Assembly: GCA_020831535.1 (NCBI GenBank)
Contig: JAFIGF010000162.1
Span: forward strand, 1-43,854
Origin: Opitutales bacterium
GTDB taxonomy: Bacteria; Verrucomicrobiota; Verrucomicrobiia; Opitutales; T3Sed10-336
Length of the DNA: 43,854 nucleotides
Direction: 5' to 3'
This document shows positions 16,812 to 27,012 of this stretch, in pieces; position 1 is the first letter of the stretch, and the number at the start of each line of letters is the position of its first letter. The translations under genes were made by a program, and so were the position numbers. Below the pieces are notes generated by a model. The model saw nothing but the letters and a program-made list of their open reading frames with translations, searched no databases and was not told where the DNA came from.

Positions 16812-19046
16812 ATGAAATACGTCCTACCGATTATTCTCAGCTTCACCCTTCCTTTGGTTGTCAATTCACAAGAAATTTCCGAAGAAACAATGCCCCAATC
16901 AGATGATGTTTCGGTTGGCAGCGAATCGGAAAGTGGCCACATTGAAGCGACCAAGTCCGAAACCTTTGGTATTAGCTATACCGATGACAGCGTACGCCAG
17001 ATTATTTCGGATGTTGCGGAGATTTTCGAATTGAACATTGTTATGCCCCCGGATTTGCAAGGGGAAACGTCTTTGCGCCTCCGCAATGTCACTTGGCCCA
17101 GAGTTTTTGATATTGTCTTGGATGAATTTGGTTATACCTACCGGATTGACGATAATATTATATTTATTGAACGGAGGGGAATTGATGAAGTCACCGAGGA
17201 TGTTGATGAGGTCGTTGATCCGAGGGTTGTCGTAAATGAGGAAGGTCTGTTGAATCTCTCTTTTGATGAGCTGACTCCGATTCGCGAAATTGCCAGTCTT
17301 ATTGCGGATGTTGCAGGTATTAATTTATCACCCCTGCCGAGAACTTTACATGGTGAAACCGAGTTTCAATACCGTGGAGTTTCCTGGCAGGAAGCCTTTG
17401 AGGATGTCCTCGAGGAAGCCATTGATGCCGAGGGAAATCCCGTGCCCCACACCTTCATCGAGGATGGACGAAGAGTTCGCATTCTTGTTCAGCGGGAAGA
17501 TCGTGCCCACCCCGTCACAATTTTTCAAATCCGCTACGGAGGTTTGGCCGTTTTGCGCGAATTGGTGGAGGAGAGTCTTGGAACCGATGATCGAAACCGG
17601 GTTCGCGTTGATAGTCGCAGCAATAGCCTCATTGTGCAAGCGTCCCGAGATGATTTGGAACGGGTAAAATCCTTGATAACGGAGTTGGATCAACCCGTGC
17701 AACAGGTGTTGATTGAAACCAAATTTGTAGAAATCGGCAGTGAGGATATGCGCAACGTCGGATTGGACTGGTCCTTTCTTGATGGGTATTCAGTATCGGC
17801 TGGAGGGCTTGAACGACAATGGGAAAGAATTCGCGGACAGGAAAGAGAGACCGGGAGAGACCGTGAAGGGGAATTTGAGGATTTGTTTGATCGGGAAATT
17901 GAAGATACTATTGAAGAAGGAATTCTGGAAACCACCGAGACCACATCCCGAACTTCCCTTGAGAGCACAACCCTAACCACCCTCTCTTCCTTGCTCTCCA
18001 GTGGCTCAACGACTCGAACTGACACCGCGTCTTTTAGTGCTTCCGATATCCGATTGATTTTGAACTTAATGGAAGCACAGGGAGGTGCCAGGATTGTCAG
18101 TGCGCCGACAACAATGGTTATCAATGGCCAAACCTCAACCATCGAGCGCAGTCGCAACGACTGGCGTCGCGGGGAAACAAACTTTGTCGGGGAGGCTGCG
18201 AGACCCGAATTCGGACCGCCACAGGAAATTGACGGGGATCAACGTTTGCTTCTGGAAGTCACCCCGACGATATCCGGTGGTACCGGTGATTTGATTCAAC
18301 TTGCTATCCTGGCTAATAAAACCGATCCGGCCGGAAATAGAGTGATTGATGGACAAGAACTTCCCCTTCGGGTGGAGAATGTGATTGAGACGAACGTAGC
18401 GGTTCGGAACAATGAAACTTTTGTCATGGGCGGAATCGATAATACGCTGGAAAGAGAAAATGAGCAAAAAGTACCCTTTCTTGGTGATATTCCCCTCATC
18501 GGGAGGGCTTTTCGGAATTCCTCGCGAAGCAAGGATCGCAATCAGTTGTTCATCTTTTTGACCGCGTCGACAGTAGATCCCTACCTTCACAATTACACCG
18601 ATCATATTGATGAGCGCCGACTCTCGGAGGCCGGATTGAGTCATCGGGAAATTCAGGGATTCGCTTATCGCCGATCTGATGAAGAAGAGGAGTTGCTGCG
18701 CGAATACTCCCGCATCCGTAGCCAGCTCGAAAGCCAAGAATTTCAAAGTCCTATCCGTGAACGGGTTGAAAATTTACGGGGAAATCTCCCGGAGGACCAA
18801 CCAGAGTATGATTCCCCGGGTTCCGGGCGCATCATTCTGGACCGCACTCCCCCCACCCAATCACCGTCCGGGGCAAGAGCTAGTGAAGAAGCCCGAGTGC
18901 GTGAATTGTTGGAAGAGCCACGGGCCGAACAAGATGACGTTGAGCAGCTTCTTCGGGAGAGGGGACTGACGCGTGAGGATCTGATCCGCATGCTCGAAGA
19001 ACAGCCAGCTTCCGGCGAAGGTGATCCCGACCAAGATGTTCCATAA
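16812..19046 (+). CDS. Secretin (PilQ/GspD type outer-membrane channel)
   Basis: The 744-aa protein has a signal peptide (cleaved near residue 19). Two STN-like domains follow (about 53-122 and 145-228), each with the 'LR/QYRNV(S)WxxxFDxVL' pattern. An N1-type domain is at about 235-295 (RVDSRSNSLIVQASRDDLERV). The secretin core runs to about residue 590, with IETKFVEI, ARIVSAPTTMVINGQTSTI, LLLEVTPTISG and NNETFVMGGIDNT...VPFLGDIPLIGRAF. An acidic then Ser/Thr-rich insert lies at about 332-408. The last ~150 residues are charged and probably disordered. It forms the outer-membrane gate for a pilus or type II-like secretion machine encoded by this operon. Confidence 0.93.
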   Translation: MKYVLPIILSFTLPLVVNSQEISEETMPQSDDVSVGSESESGHIEATKSETFGISYTDDSVRQIISDVAEIFELNIVMPPDLQGETSLRLRNVTWPRVFDIVLDEFGYTYRIDDNIIFIERRGIDEVTEDVDEVVDPRVVVNEEGLLNLSFDELTPIREIASLIADVAGINLSPLPRTLHGETEFQYRGVSWQEAFEDVLEEAIDAEGNPVPHTFIEDGRRVRILVQREDRAHPVTIFQIRYGGLAVLRELVEESLGTDDRNRVRVDSRSNSLIVQASRDDLERVKSLITELDQPVQQVLIETKFVEIGSEDMRNVGLDWSFLDGYSVSAGGLERQWERIRGQERETGRDREGEFEDLFDREIEDTIEEGILETTETTSRTSLESTTLTTLSSLLSSGSTTRTDTASFSASDIRLILNLMEAQGGARIVSAPTTMVINGQTSTIERSRNDWRRGETNFVGEAARPEFGPPQEIDGDQRLLLEVTPTISGGTGDLIQLAILANKTDPAGNRVIDGQELPLRVENVIETNVAVRNNETFVMGGIDNTLERENEQKVPFLGDIPLIGRAFRNSSRSKDRNQLFIFLTASTVDPYLHNYTDHIDERRLSEAGLSHREIQGFAYRRSDEEEELLREYSRIRSQLESQEFQSPIRERVENLRGNLPEDQPEYDSPGSGRIILDRTPPTQSPSGARASEEARVRELLEEPRAEQDDVEQLLRERGLTREDLIRMLEEQPASGEGDPDQDVP

Positions 19047-19092
19047 ATTGCCCACTCTATGACTTCACATTTATTATCATAACTTTCATCAA

Positions 19093-21528
19093 ATGAGGTT
19101 TTTAAAAGATTACTGCCCTTTGCGTTACCCTGTTTTTGTACTGTTTTTCTTCCTAACTAATTTATTGCTTAGTGGGGACGAAAGGGTCTCGGATACTCCC
19201 CTTTCAAGTGATTATCTCGTAAGTTTGATAATCACTGATGAAAACGCCGAAAATCGTTTTTGGGGGCATATGATCCGGCAATCCGGAACCGAAACGGTAA
19301 AGGAAGAAGGTTTTGACCTGCCTATCCTCCATTTGAAAGAAAACAAGGAGTGGTTTGGTTATGATCCCCGGGTTCTGGCTTTGAATGCGTTTTCCCATAC
19401 GTGGTCAATCAATTTGGATTTTCATGAGGAAAAGGGAACCTTTCAAACCAAATACCTGAAAAATGATGAAACCATTTTCGAGAAGGATGAGAGTAAGGGC
19501 TTTTCCGAATTGTATGAGCTTTTCCTTCTACAGTATCCCGCTGAAGATGATCCTGGCCCTGTGCCCGCCGTGGCATCAGTCCAATGGGATAAAGTTCTGG
19601 ATTTAGTCCAGAAAGAAAGATATTTCCGCCTGTTTGGACCTCTTCCGGGAATTATCGATTCCACACATCTCGATTTGCATTGGTATTATCGCCCCTTGGA
19701 GAAAGAGGAAGGAATGATCGATCTTCCCAATGGTGATATGATTGAAGCCGTGGCTTACAAAGGGGTATTTACGGGCGAATTGAAATCCGTTTATTTCACC
19801 AGCTTGGTGCCTCGATCTGATTCGGATTTGGAGAAGGCTCCGGTGGAGGTTTTTGTTTACTCCGATAAGAACGACACCGAGGTCTCCATAATTCTACAAC
19901 CGATGGAGAAAGAGCGGATTAATACCTTTGTAGAACAAATTCAACGCTTCCGTGAAAAGGATAACCATTATCTGGTCCATCGATATGTGGAAACTGAAGA
20001 AGCAAAAGATTTGTTTCTGGGTTCCGTGAATCGGAAAGGGGAGTCGGATTCTGTTCAAGAAAGCACCCTGTATCGGGAAATGCACAAGGAATTATGGCCC
20101 ACCTCTTTTTCCCCCGATTCCGGATTTTCAAATCATCGCCGGTCAGTCGAATTGGAATTCTCCCGGCACAATAGTGAAATCCTTACCAAAGCGACCATTG
20201 AAAAATCCCTGAATGAGGATGATGAGCAAAGGAGTTCCATTGAGATATCCCCAGATGGCACGATCTCCGCCACGTCGAATGAAGAACATGATTTCGAAAG
20301 CAATATCTATAAAACGGAAAATATCGTGTTCCAGTGGGGACAGGTCTTGGCAAAGGTGAAAAACAAAGAATCCTTTTCAGTCTTTGCTCCCCTTTTGCCT
20401 GTTTTCTGGGATGGGCTAAGGCCCATTACTTTTGCCTATCAGCCCTCCGACAGTGGGCAAGGCATTATCGAACTTCCTCATGGCAAAAGCGTTGAGGCGG
20501 AATATTTTTCGGGAATCCTTAGTAGCGGAAACAAGAGAATCAGGATGACCTTGCTTTTCGATCAGGAAAGCCTAGATCAAATGCCGGTTGAGATCTTTGT
20601 TTATCAATCCGCACAAGGTGAAAATGTGACCAAGATTCTGGAACCTTCCGGGGAAAGATCGATATCGGCCAAAAAAAATCTCTGGGAAGGATTGCGGGAG
20701 GCCGAAGAAATCGCCTTTGCGCAAGATACATTGAGCATCAATTTCACCTTTGAGGAGACCACGAATTTTCTCGAGCAAAACGATCTTCCCGCAGATCTAG
20801 TCAACAACTACGAGGTCAGACTCGATAGCGATCCCTTATGGAATAGCCATTTGGGCCGACATGAATCAACCCCATTTGTCCATTTGACGGGACCTGGTGA
20901 GGGGCGCTTACGCCTTCGATTTGATCTTACCACCCCCGACCATTACCAAAATTTTCTCGGTCTATTAAAGGACTCCCAGCCAATTTTTCAGCGGTTCGAT
21001 GAAAACCATGAAGAGATTGCCCAGAGATTAAAAAACCAAGCCGATGAACTCGTGAAAATCTCTACCATCGGGGAAGTTCGAGTGCATCCGTCAAAAAAGA
21101 ACATTCCGCTTGATTTCGTCCTGCGAGCTGATCCGATAGGGGGATTTTCCGATGGTGTTTCTCCCAGCCTGCGATTAGGACCCGACACTTGGATTTCTGC
21201 GGATATGGCACGTTTGCTGATTTATTCCCTTTCTTCCTTGGAACGTTATCGCAATGCAAAGCTTTTGGCTACGGGCGAACCAGTGGTTGAAGGGATCAGT
21301 CGGCAGTTAATCTCAGCCGAAAAAGACCGGGCCAGGGTCTCCACAGGAATCCTCCTGAACAGTTTGTATTCCCCCAAAAGTGTGCCTGATGCATCCGGGC
21401 CAAAACCATCTTTTCAAAGATATGATAAAGAAGAAAAAGACGTTTCTGTCGAGAAACCAGCAGAGCAGAATGGGGAGGTTTTATTGACGATTCCCGAGGA
21501 TCCGGAAAATAACGAATCCGAAGAGTAG
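19093..21528 (+). CDS. Large exported protein with internal duplication, unknown function
   Basis: The 811-aa product starts with an uncleaved or cleaved signal-like segment (YPVFVLFFFLTNLLLSG). Residues about 165-277 and 415-525 are related copies: both open with W(D/G)(K/Q)VL, contain 'I(D/E)LP(N/H)G' and 'PVE(V/I)FVY', and end with 'IL(Q/E)P'. The region before each copy is also loosely similar (WSINLDFHEE and SVELEFSRHN). I recognise no family. It is 46 bp after the secretin gene and is probably co-transcribed, so an envelope role linked to the pilus or secretion machine is likely but inferred. Confidence 0.72.
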   Translation: MRFLKDYCPLRYPVFVLFFFLTNLLLSGDERVSDTPLSSDYLVSLIITDENAENRFWGHMIRQSGTETVKEEGFDLPILHLKENKEWFGYDPRVLALNAFSHTWSINLDFHEEKGTFQTKYLKNDETIFEKDESKGFSELYELFLLQYPAEDDPGPVPAVASVQWDKVLDLVQKERYFRLFGPLPGIIDSTHLDLHWYYRPLEKEEGMIDLPNGDMIEAVAYKGVFTGELKSVYFTSLVPRSDSDLEKAPVEVFVYSDKNDTEVSIILQPMEKERINTFVEQIQRFREKDNHYLVHRYVETEEAKDLFLGSVNRKGESDSVQESTLYREMHKELWPTSFSPDSGFSNHRRSVELEFSRHNSEILTKATIEKSLNEDDEQRSSIEISPDGTISATSNEEHDFESNIYKTENIVFQWGQVLAKVKNKESFSVFAPLLPVFWDGLRPITFAYQPSDSGQGIIELPHGKSVEAEYFSGILSSGNKRIRMTLLFDQESLDQMPVEIFVYQSAQGENVTKILEPSGERSISAKKNLWEGLREAEEIAFAQDTLSINFTFEETTNFLEQNDLPADLVNNYEVRLDSDPLWNSHLGRHESTPFVHLTGPGEGRLRLRFDLTTPDHYQNFLGLLKDSQPIFQRFDENHEEIAQRLKNQADELVKISTIGEVRVHPSKKNIPLDFVLRADPIGGFSDGVSPSLRLGPDTWISADMARLLIYSLSSLERYRNAKLLATGEPVVEGISRQLISAEKDRARVSTGILLNSLYSPKSVPDASGPKPSFQRYDKEEKDVSVEKPAEQNGEVLLTIPEDPENNESEE

Positions 21529-21918
21529 GGCTTGTCCTGCCCTCGCAACAAGCCAGCTCAGGATGGAAACTACAAGCCGAGACCCTACCTTAGACAACCG
21601 CCAATTGCAGAATTTAAGTTCATAGAAAGAATTTGAAAGAATCTTCGCGGGCTCCGGCATGAGGCGAGCTTCAGAGTGAAGTTGGCAATCCTTAGATTAT
21701 CGTTAACTCGATAATACAGAGTGGGTTAAAGTTTAATGTTTGTGTTTTTTAGGATCCATTCATGGTTCCCACTCCTTTTTTCAGGTAATTTGAAGCCGTT
21801 TTTTCGAGCAAAATGAAAAATTCTGATTTTTCTTCTTGCCTAGGCGTGGGCGATTCTTCATTTTCATCCTTTTTCTCTAAATCACCAATCCAACTTTTTC
21901 ACTACAACCCAGCATTTC
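21529..21918. promoter_or_regulatory. Upstream region of the ribosomal-protein block, with candidate promoter
   Basis: This 390-bp gene-free stretch separates the pilus operon from rpsL. A possible promoter is TTAAAG (21726-21731), 18 bp, TAGGAT (21750-21755). A perfect inverted repeat TTATCG-6-CGATAA lies at 21697-21714. The roughly 160 bases from there to rpsL are A/T- and pyrimidine-rich, and could form a leader. Short open frames here have no recognisable product. Confidence 0.35.
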
Positions 21919-22299
21919 ATGCCCACTATCAACCAACTGGTTCGCAAAGGCCGCCGACTGATCAAGGCCAAAACGAAATCACCTGCCCTCGACAAAAATC
22001 CATTTCGCCGGGGCGTTTGCGTGCAGGTAATGACCCGTACGCCGAAAAAACCGAATTCGGCGATTCGTAAAGTCACTAAAGTTCGTTTGACCAACGGCAC
22101 CGAAGTCATTGCCTACATCCCGGATGAGGGGCACAACTTGCAGGAGCACAGTATCGTCCTGGTTCGTGGTGGCCGGGTTAAGGATCTGCCGGGTGTGCGT
22201 TACCACGTTGTTCGTGGGGCTCTCGATGCAATGGGGGTTGAAAAACGCCGCCGCAGCCGTTCCAAATACGGGGTTAAACGCCCGAAGGATAAGAAATAA
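21919..22299 (+). CDS. rpsL: 30S ribosomal protein S12
   Basis: S12 (uS12) sits at the decoding centre and helps control accuracy. The 126-aa product has the conserved loops [13 protein letters not shown] (Lys at 44, the wild-type, streptomycin-sensitive residue by homology) and [17 protein letters not shown]. It opens the str part of the block. The start is read from CATTTCATG without a Shine-Dalgarno sequence. rpsG follows after 18 bp. Confidence 0.97.
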   Translation: MPTINQLVRKGRRLIKAKTKSPALDKNPFRRGVCVQVMTRTPKKPNSAIRKVTKVRLTNGTEVIAYIPDEGHNLQEHSIVLVRGGRVKDLPGVRYHVVRGALDAMGVEKRRRSRSKYGVKRPKDKK

Positions 22300-22317
22300 T
22301 TTTTACTTTTAGAAACC

Positions 22318-22791
22318 ATGTCACGTCGTCGCAAAGCCGTCAAAAGGGAAATTATTCCCGATCCCCGCTACAATAGCACTCTGGTCACCCAACTGGTGAA
22401 CATCATCATGGTCGATGGGAAGAAGTCCATCGCCCAGAAAATCGTTTATGGTGCCTTCGAACGCGTCAGCGAAAAGCTGGGCAAGGGAGATCCTGTCGAT
22501 CTTCTTCTCGGAGCGTTGGAGAATGTTCGTCCCCGTCTCGAGGTGAAAAGCCGCAGGGTTGGTGGGGCTACCTACCAGGTTCCCGTGGAAGTTCCTTTCG
22601 AGCGTCAACAAAGTGTCGCCTTTAGATGGATGGTCGCTTCGGCCAAGGGCCGGAAAGGGATTGCCATGAACGAATCCCTCGCCACGGAAATTATCGATGC
22701 CTACAATAACACCGGTTCCGTCGTGAAAAAGAAAGAAGACACCCACCGTATGGCTCAGGCCAACCGCGCCTTCGCTCACCTCCGCTGGTAA
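22318..22791 (+). CDS. rpsG: 30S ribosomal protein S7
   Basis: S7 (uS7) nucleates assembly of the 30S head and contacts the E-site tRNA. The 157-aa product is of usual length, with [11 protein letters not shown] at the start, [16 protein letters not shown], the conserved [14 protein letters not shown] strand region and the C-terminal [18 protein letters not shown]. It lies between rpsL and fusA with about 20-bp spacers. In E. coli S7 represses the str operon through the rpsL-rpsG spacer; here that spacer is only 18 bases and shows no such structure. Confidence 0.97.
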   Translation: MSRRRKAVKREIIPDPRYNSTLVTQLVNIIMVDGKKSIAQKIVYGAFERVSEKLGKGDPVDLLLGALENVRPRLEVKSRRVGGATYQVPVEVPFERQQSVAFRWMVASAKGRKGIAMNESLATEIIDAYNNTGSVVKKKEDTHRMAQANRAFAHLRW

Positions 22792-22811
22792 TTTCCAAAT
22801 TTTATTCTCCC

Positions 22812-24974
22812 ATGTCCCAAGCCGAAAAACACGAAATCTCAACCGCCAATGCCAAGGAGCGGAAATTCCCCATGGAATTCACCCGAAACATCGGGATTGC
22901 CGCCCATATTGATGCCGGAAAAACGACCACCACAGAACGTATCCTCTACTACACCGGAGTCGTCCATAAAATTGGTGAAGTTCACGATGGTAATGCGGTA
23001 ACCGACTGGATGGAACAAGAGCGCGAGCGCGGTATCACGATTCAATCCGCCGCGATTTCCTGTACCTGGACCAATGCCACCGGTCCCTACGCCGATATTA
23101 CCCACCAAGTGAACATTATCGACACCCCGGGACACGTCGATTTCACCGCTGAAGTGGAACGTTCTCTTCGGGTTCTGGATGGAGCGGTTGCGGTTTTTTG
23201 TGCCGTCGCCGGAGTCCAACCACAATCCGAGACGGTTTGGCGGCAAGCCGATAAATACAATGTCCCCCGCGTGGCCTTTATCAACAAAATGGACCGGACC
23301 GGAGCGGATTTTGCCGGTGCGGTAAACGATATGCGCGAAAAACTCGGGGCCAACGCGCATCCTTTGTACCTGCCTATCGGTGCTGAAGAAAACTTTAAGG
23401 GGCTTATCGATTTGGTCGTCATGAAGGCCTATCTTTACGATGAAACCGACCCGCTCGGGGTGAAGTACGACATCGTCGACATTCCCGAAGAATACAAGGC
23501 TGACGCCGAGACTCACCGCGAAGCCCTTTTGGAGGCCGTTTCTGATTATGATGACGTCATTGCCGAGAAGTTTCTTGGCGGCGAGGACATCAGCGAAAAC
23601 GAGCTGAAACAAGCCATCCGTAAAGCCACCATCTCCCTTGAATTTGTCGGAGTGGTCCCTGGGTCTGCCTTTAAGAACAAAGGGGTGCAACGTCTCCTCG
23701 ATGCGGTCATCAACTACCTTCCTGCCCCCACCGACGTTCCCGCCATCAAAGGGCAGAACGATGAGTCCGAGCCGGTTGAGTTCACTCCGAAAGATGAGGG
23801 CGGTACCGCCGCGCTGGCTTTCAAACTGATGACCGATCCCTATGTCGGGAAACTGGTTTTCATCCGGGTCTACACCGGTACCCTCCGCAAAGGCGATACC
23901 CTCTGGAACCCCCGCACCCGCCGCAAAGAGCGCGTCAGCCGTTTGATGATCATGAAATCAAATGCCCGTGAAGATGTCGACGTCGTTTACGCCGGTGACA
24001 TTTGCGCGGTCATTGGCGTCAAAGGTGTGGTTACCGGTGATACTCTGTGTTCCGAGGACTTTAATGTGGCGCTGGAGCCACCTTCTTTCCCGGAGCCGGT
24101 TATTTCCATGTCGGTTGAACCCAAGACCAAAGCCGACCAGGAGAAAATGTCCCTCGGTCTGCAGCGCCTCGCCGAAGAAGATCCCACTTTTCGGGTGACC
24201 ACTGATGAGGAAACCGGCCAGACCATTATTGCCGGCATGGGGGAGCTTCATTTGGAAATTATCCGTGACCGTCTCTTTCGTGAATTCAAAGTTGAAGCCG
24301 ATTCGGGTAAACCGCAGATCGCCTACCGTGAAACCATCCGTGGAGCCGCCGATGCCGAGGGCAAATTTGTCCGTCAATCCGGTGGTAAAGGCCAATATGG
24401 TCATGCCGTTATCAAAATTGAACCCCAGGAAATGGGCAAGGGCGTGGAAGTCGTCAGCGAAATCGTTGGGGGAGCTATTCCCAAGGAATTCATCAAACCA
24501 ACTATCGATGGAATCCTGGAAGCCGCCAATAACGGGACCGTTGCCGGCTACCCGGTGATCGATTTTAAGGTTCGTATCGTTGACGGTTCCTTCCACGAAG
24601 TTGATTCCTCGGAAATGGCTTTTAAAATGGCTGGAATTTTCGCCTTCCGTGAGGGCATGAAAAAAGCCCAGCCTATTTTGCTGGAGCCAATCATGAAAGT
24701 AGAGGTTACCACTCCCGAAGAATCACAGGGGGATATCATGGGAGACCTCAACCGTCGTCGCGGGAAAATTCAAAGCATCGGCTCCAAAGGCAATGTTTGC
24801 CTGATCAATGCCGAAGTCCCCCTTGAAACGATGTTCGGTTATTCCACCGATGTCCGCTCTCTCTCGAAGGGCCGCGCCAGCTATTCCATGGAACCGTCGC
24901 ACTTTGAACAGGTGCCGGCCAACAACCTGGCGGAAATTGTCGCTTCCGCCTCCCGCGCTCCCGCACGAACCTGA
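22812..24974 (+). CDS. fusA: Elongation factor G
   Basis: EF-G is the GTPase that drives ribosomal translocation and, with RRF, recycling. The 720-aa protein has G1 [12 protein letters not shown], switch [11 protein letters not shown]3 DTPGHVDF, G4 NKMDR and all later domains through the C-terminal [10 protein letters not shown]-type segment (seen as [17 protein letters not shown]). An N-terminal tail of about 20 residues precedes [12 protein letters not shown]; the internal ATG at 22872 is an alternative start giving the usual length. tuf does not follow, and rpsJ comes next after 21 bp. Confidence 0.96.
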   Translation: MSQAEKHEISTANAKERKFPMEFTRNIGIAAHIDAGKTTTTERILYYTGVVHKIGEVHDGNAVTDWMEQERERGITIQSAAISCTWTNATGPYADITHQVNIIDTPGHVDFTAEVERSLRVLDGAVAVFCAVAGVQPQSETVWRQADKYNVPRVAFINKMDRTGADFAGAVNDMREKLGANAHPLYLPIGAEENFKGLIDLVVMKAYLYDETDPLGVKYDIVDIPEEYKADAETHREALLEAVSDYDDVIAEKFLGGEDISENELKQAIRKATISLEFVGVVPGSAFKNKGVQRLLDAVINYLPAPTDVPAIKGQNDESEPVEFTPKDEGGTAALAFKLMTDPYVGKLVFIRVYTGTLRKGDTLWNPRTRRKERVSRLMIMKSNAREDVDVVYAGDICAVIGVKGVVTGDTLCSEDFNVALEPPSFPEPVISMSVEPKTKADQEKMSLGLQRLAEEDPTFRVTTDEETGQTIIAGMGELHLEIIRDRLFREFKVEADSGKPQIAYRETIRGAADAEGKFVRQSGGKGQYGHAVIKIEPQEMGKGVEVVSEIVGGAIPKEFIKPTIDGILEAANNGTVAGYPVIDFKVRIVDGSFHEVDSSEMAFKMAGIFAFREGMKKAQPILLEPIMKVEVTTPEESQGDIMGDLNRRRGKIQSIGSKGNVCLINAEVPLETMFGYSTDVRSLSKGRASYSMEPSHFEQVPANNLAEIVASASRAPART

Positions 24975-24995
24975 TCATCTTTATTATCATTTACC

Positions 24996-25304
24996 ATGAG
25001 CTCTCCTAAAATAAGAATTCGTCTTAAAGGCTTTGACTACCGCGTCATCGACCAATCGGCGTCGGATATTGTTGATACGGCCAAACGATCAGGCGCCCGC
25101 GTCTCCGGACCGGTTCCTCTTCCCGCCCGCATTGAGAAATATACCATCAATCGCTCCCCCCACGTCGACAAAAAGTCGATGGATCAATTCGAAATTCGTA
25201 CCCACAAACGCCTTATCGACATCGTTGAGCCCACTGCTCAAACTGTTGATGAGCTCAAAAAACTCAATTTGCCTGCTGGTGTCGACATCAGCATCAATGT
25301 GTAA
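24996..25304 (+). CDS. rpsJ: 30S ribosomal protein S10
   Basis: S10 (uS10/NusE) is a 30S head protein and also a partner of NusB in transcription antitermination. The 102-aa product has the typical [17 protein letters not shown] start, the [24 protein letters not shown] loop (quoted as GPVPLP and RSPHVDKKS) and [13 protein letters not shown]. It starts the S10 section directly after fusA. A 90-base spacer with two predicted hairpins separates it from rplC. Confidence 0.97.
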   Translation: MSSPKIRIRLKGFDYRVIDQSASDIVDTAKRSGARVSGPVPLPARIEKYTINRSPHVDKKSMDQFEIRTHKRLIDIVEPTAQTVDELKKLNLPAGVDISINV

Positions 25305-25319
25305 CCTTTAGCCAACAGG

Positions 25320-25384
25320 GCGCTTTGGCGCTCACCATTAACCCTCTAATGTAGGTTTTGGAAAATGGGGGAAACCCCGCCTAC
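25320..25384 (+). promoter_or_regulatory. Structured rpsJ-rplC spacer
   Basis: In this 90-base spacer, the longest of the S10 section apart from gene insertions, GGCGC-TTTG-GCGCT lies at about 25319-25332. A second fold follows, in which GTAGG (25351-25355) pairs with CCTAC (25380-25384) and GGGG with CCCC inside it. The second hairpin ends 10 bases before the rplC ATG at 25395 and covers an in-frame upstream ATG (25365). It could be an mRNA control element; no known family is recognised. Confidence 0.4.
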
Positions 25385-25394
25385 CGCTTGGATT

Positions 25395-26039
25395 ATGAAA
25401 TTAGCACTGATAGGAAAAAAAATCGGAATGACTCAGGTTTACGACGGCGAAAGCCGCCTCGTGCCCGTCACCGTAATCGAAGCCGGACCATGTCCGGTGA
25501 CTCAAGTCAAAACCTCCGAACGCGACGGCTACAATGCCCTGCAAATCGGATATAGCACCCGCAAGGAAAAAAATCTTTCCAGCGGAGAGAAGGGTCACTT
25601 GAAGAAAAGCAAGCAATCCAGCCTCGGATTTCTGAAAGAAGTCCGGCTCCAGGAGCTTCCCGAGCAAAAGGAAGGCGACATTCTCGATGTCTCTCTTTTT
25701 GCCGACGACGCCAAGGTTGATATCATCGGCGTTACCAAAGGGCGGGGATTTCAAGGCGTGGTGAAACGCTTTAAAACCAAAGGTGGCCCCGCTTCCCATG
25801 GATCTATGTTCCATCGGCGCATCGGTTCCATCGGTCAATGTCAGTATCCCGGGCACGTGAACAAAAACCAAAAGATGCCTGGTCACATGGGCGGCGTGCG
25901 TCGCACTGTGCAAAATCTCAAAGTCATCAAGGTCGATACCGAGAAGAATCTCATTTTGGTCCGGGGATGTATTCCCGGGGCCAACGGAGATTTGGTAATG
26001 GTTCGCTCCGCCAAAAAAACCCGTAACGGCAAATCCTGA
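25395..26039 (+). CDS. rplC: 50S ribosomal protein L3
   Basis: L3 (uL3) is an early-assembly 50S protein near the peptidyl transferase centre. The 214-aa product begins MKLALIGKKIGMTQVYD. It has the VTKGRGFQGVVKRF motif, KTKGGPASHGSMFHRRIGSIG (its core is GGPASHGSMFHRRIGS) and the long central extension with PGHMGG. I chose ATG 25395 because the ten residues from the upstream ATG at 25365 are not L3-like and lie in a predicted hairpin. rplD follows after 23 bp. Confidence 0.97.
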   Translation: MKLALIGKKIGMTQVYDGESRLVPVTVIEAGPCPVTQVKTSERDGYNALQIGYSTRKEKNLSSGEKGHLKKSKQSSLGFLKEVRLQELPEQKEGDILDVSLFADDAKVDIIGVTKGRGFQGVVKRFKTKGGPASHGSMFHRRIGSIGQCQYPGHVNKNQKMPGHMGGVRRTVQNLKVIKVDTEKNLILVRGCIPGANGDLVMVRSAKKTRNGKS

Positions 26040-26062
26040 TCGACGCGAAGGAGAACTTTACT

Positions 26063-26692
26063 ATGAAACTTTCCGTATACAATTTTGACGGCAGCCAGGC
26101 TGAAGAAGCTTCCTTTGAGAAGTTTCCCTCCTTTGAGGGGAAAAATGGCCTGCAAGCTACCAAAGAAGTCATCACTACTTACCAGGCAAACCTTCGCCAG
26201 GGAAACGCCAGCACCAAAACCCGTGCCGAGGTTCGTGGCGGAACCAAAAAGCCCTACCGCCAAAAAGGTACGGGTAATGCCCGTCGGGGTAGCCAGCGCA
26301 GCCCCATTCTCGTCGGCGGTGGTATCGTCTTCGGACCAAAGCCCCGCGACTACAGCAAGAAAATTAACCAAAAAGTGAAAAACCTCGCTTTGCGGAGAAC
26401 CTTGTTTGATCGTGCCCAAGCCGGCGAGATCTCGGTGATCAAAGAACTGAAAGCCGAACAGCCCAAGACCAAAGTGTTGGCCGAAACCTTCAAGAAGATC
26501 AGCCCCAAAGGCTCGATTCTGTTGATCGCCGATCAATTCAGCGACAACGCGATTCTGGCCCTTCGCAATATCGAACGGGTTTATTTGCAAGAGGCCGCCA
26601 GTGTCAATGCCCTTGACCTGGCCCAATTTAAACACGTCCTTTTTACCGACAACGCTCTGCAATTGGTTTTGCAACGCAGCCAAGGAGAATAA
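26063..26692 (+). CDS. rplD: 50S ribosomal protein L4
   Basis: L4 (uL4) lines the exit tunnel and in E. coli also represses the S10 operon. The 209-aa product has the tunnel-loop segment [20 protein letters not shown] (written here as [19 protein letters not shown]) and [13 protein letters not shown]. Its start has a clear Shine-Dalgarno sequence (AAGGAG), one of few in this block. It is followed by rplW after 5 bp. No E. coli-like S10 leader is evident upstream of rpsJ, where fusA abuts. Confidence 0.97.
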   Translation: MKLSVYNFDGSQAEEASFEKFPSFEGKNGLQATKEVITTYQANLRQGNASTKTRAEVRGGTKKPYRQKGTGNARRGSQRSPILVGGGIVFGPKPRDYSKKINQKVKNLALRRTLFDRAQAGEISVIKELKAEQPKTKVLAETFKKISPKGSILLIADQFSDNAILALRNIERVYLQEAASVNALDLAQFKHVLFTDNALQLVLQRSQGE

Positions 26693-26697
26693 GCGCC

Positions 26698-26985
26698 ATG
26701 AAATCCCCTGACCAGATTATCAAATCCCTCCGCCTCACGGAGAAATCCAACCGCCTTTCGTCCGAGGTCAATCAATACACATTTGAAGTGTTCGACGATG
26801 CCGACCGCGTATCTATCGGCCGAGCCGTCGAGAAAATCTTCAAAGTTGATGTCACCCGGGTTAACGTTCTGCGGGTTAAACCCAAAGTCTCGCGAAATCT
26901 TCGTACCGGCCGCGCGGGTCGCAAAAGCGGCTTCAAAAAAGCGATTGTTACGCTGAAGGCTGGAGACAAAATCGAAATCGTCTGA
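26698..26985 (+). CDS. rplW: 50S ribosomal protein L23
   Basis: L23 (uL23) lies at the tunnel exit and docks trigger factor and SRP. The 95-aa product shows the family pattern IIKSLRLTEKSNRL, YTFEVFDDADRVSIGRAVEKIFKVDV (core: IGRAVEKIFKVDVTRVN) and the basic GRAGRKSGFKKAIVTL end. AGGAG within the end of rplD provides its ribosome-binding site. rplB follows after 27 bp. Confidence 0.96.
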   Translation: MKSPDQIIKSLRLTEKSNRLSSEVNQYTFEVFDDADRVSIGRAVEKIFKVDVTRVNVLRVKPKVSRNLRTGRAGRKSGFKKAIVTLKAGDKIEIV

Positions 26986-27012
26986 TCCCAATCAGCTCAA
27001 ATTCTACTTATC

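Noticed and set aside
21813-22070. 85-codon frame overlapping the start of rpsL
   Set aside because: It is out of frame with rpsL, covers its 5' end and has no family resemblance.
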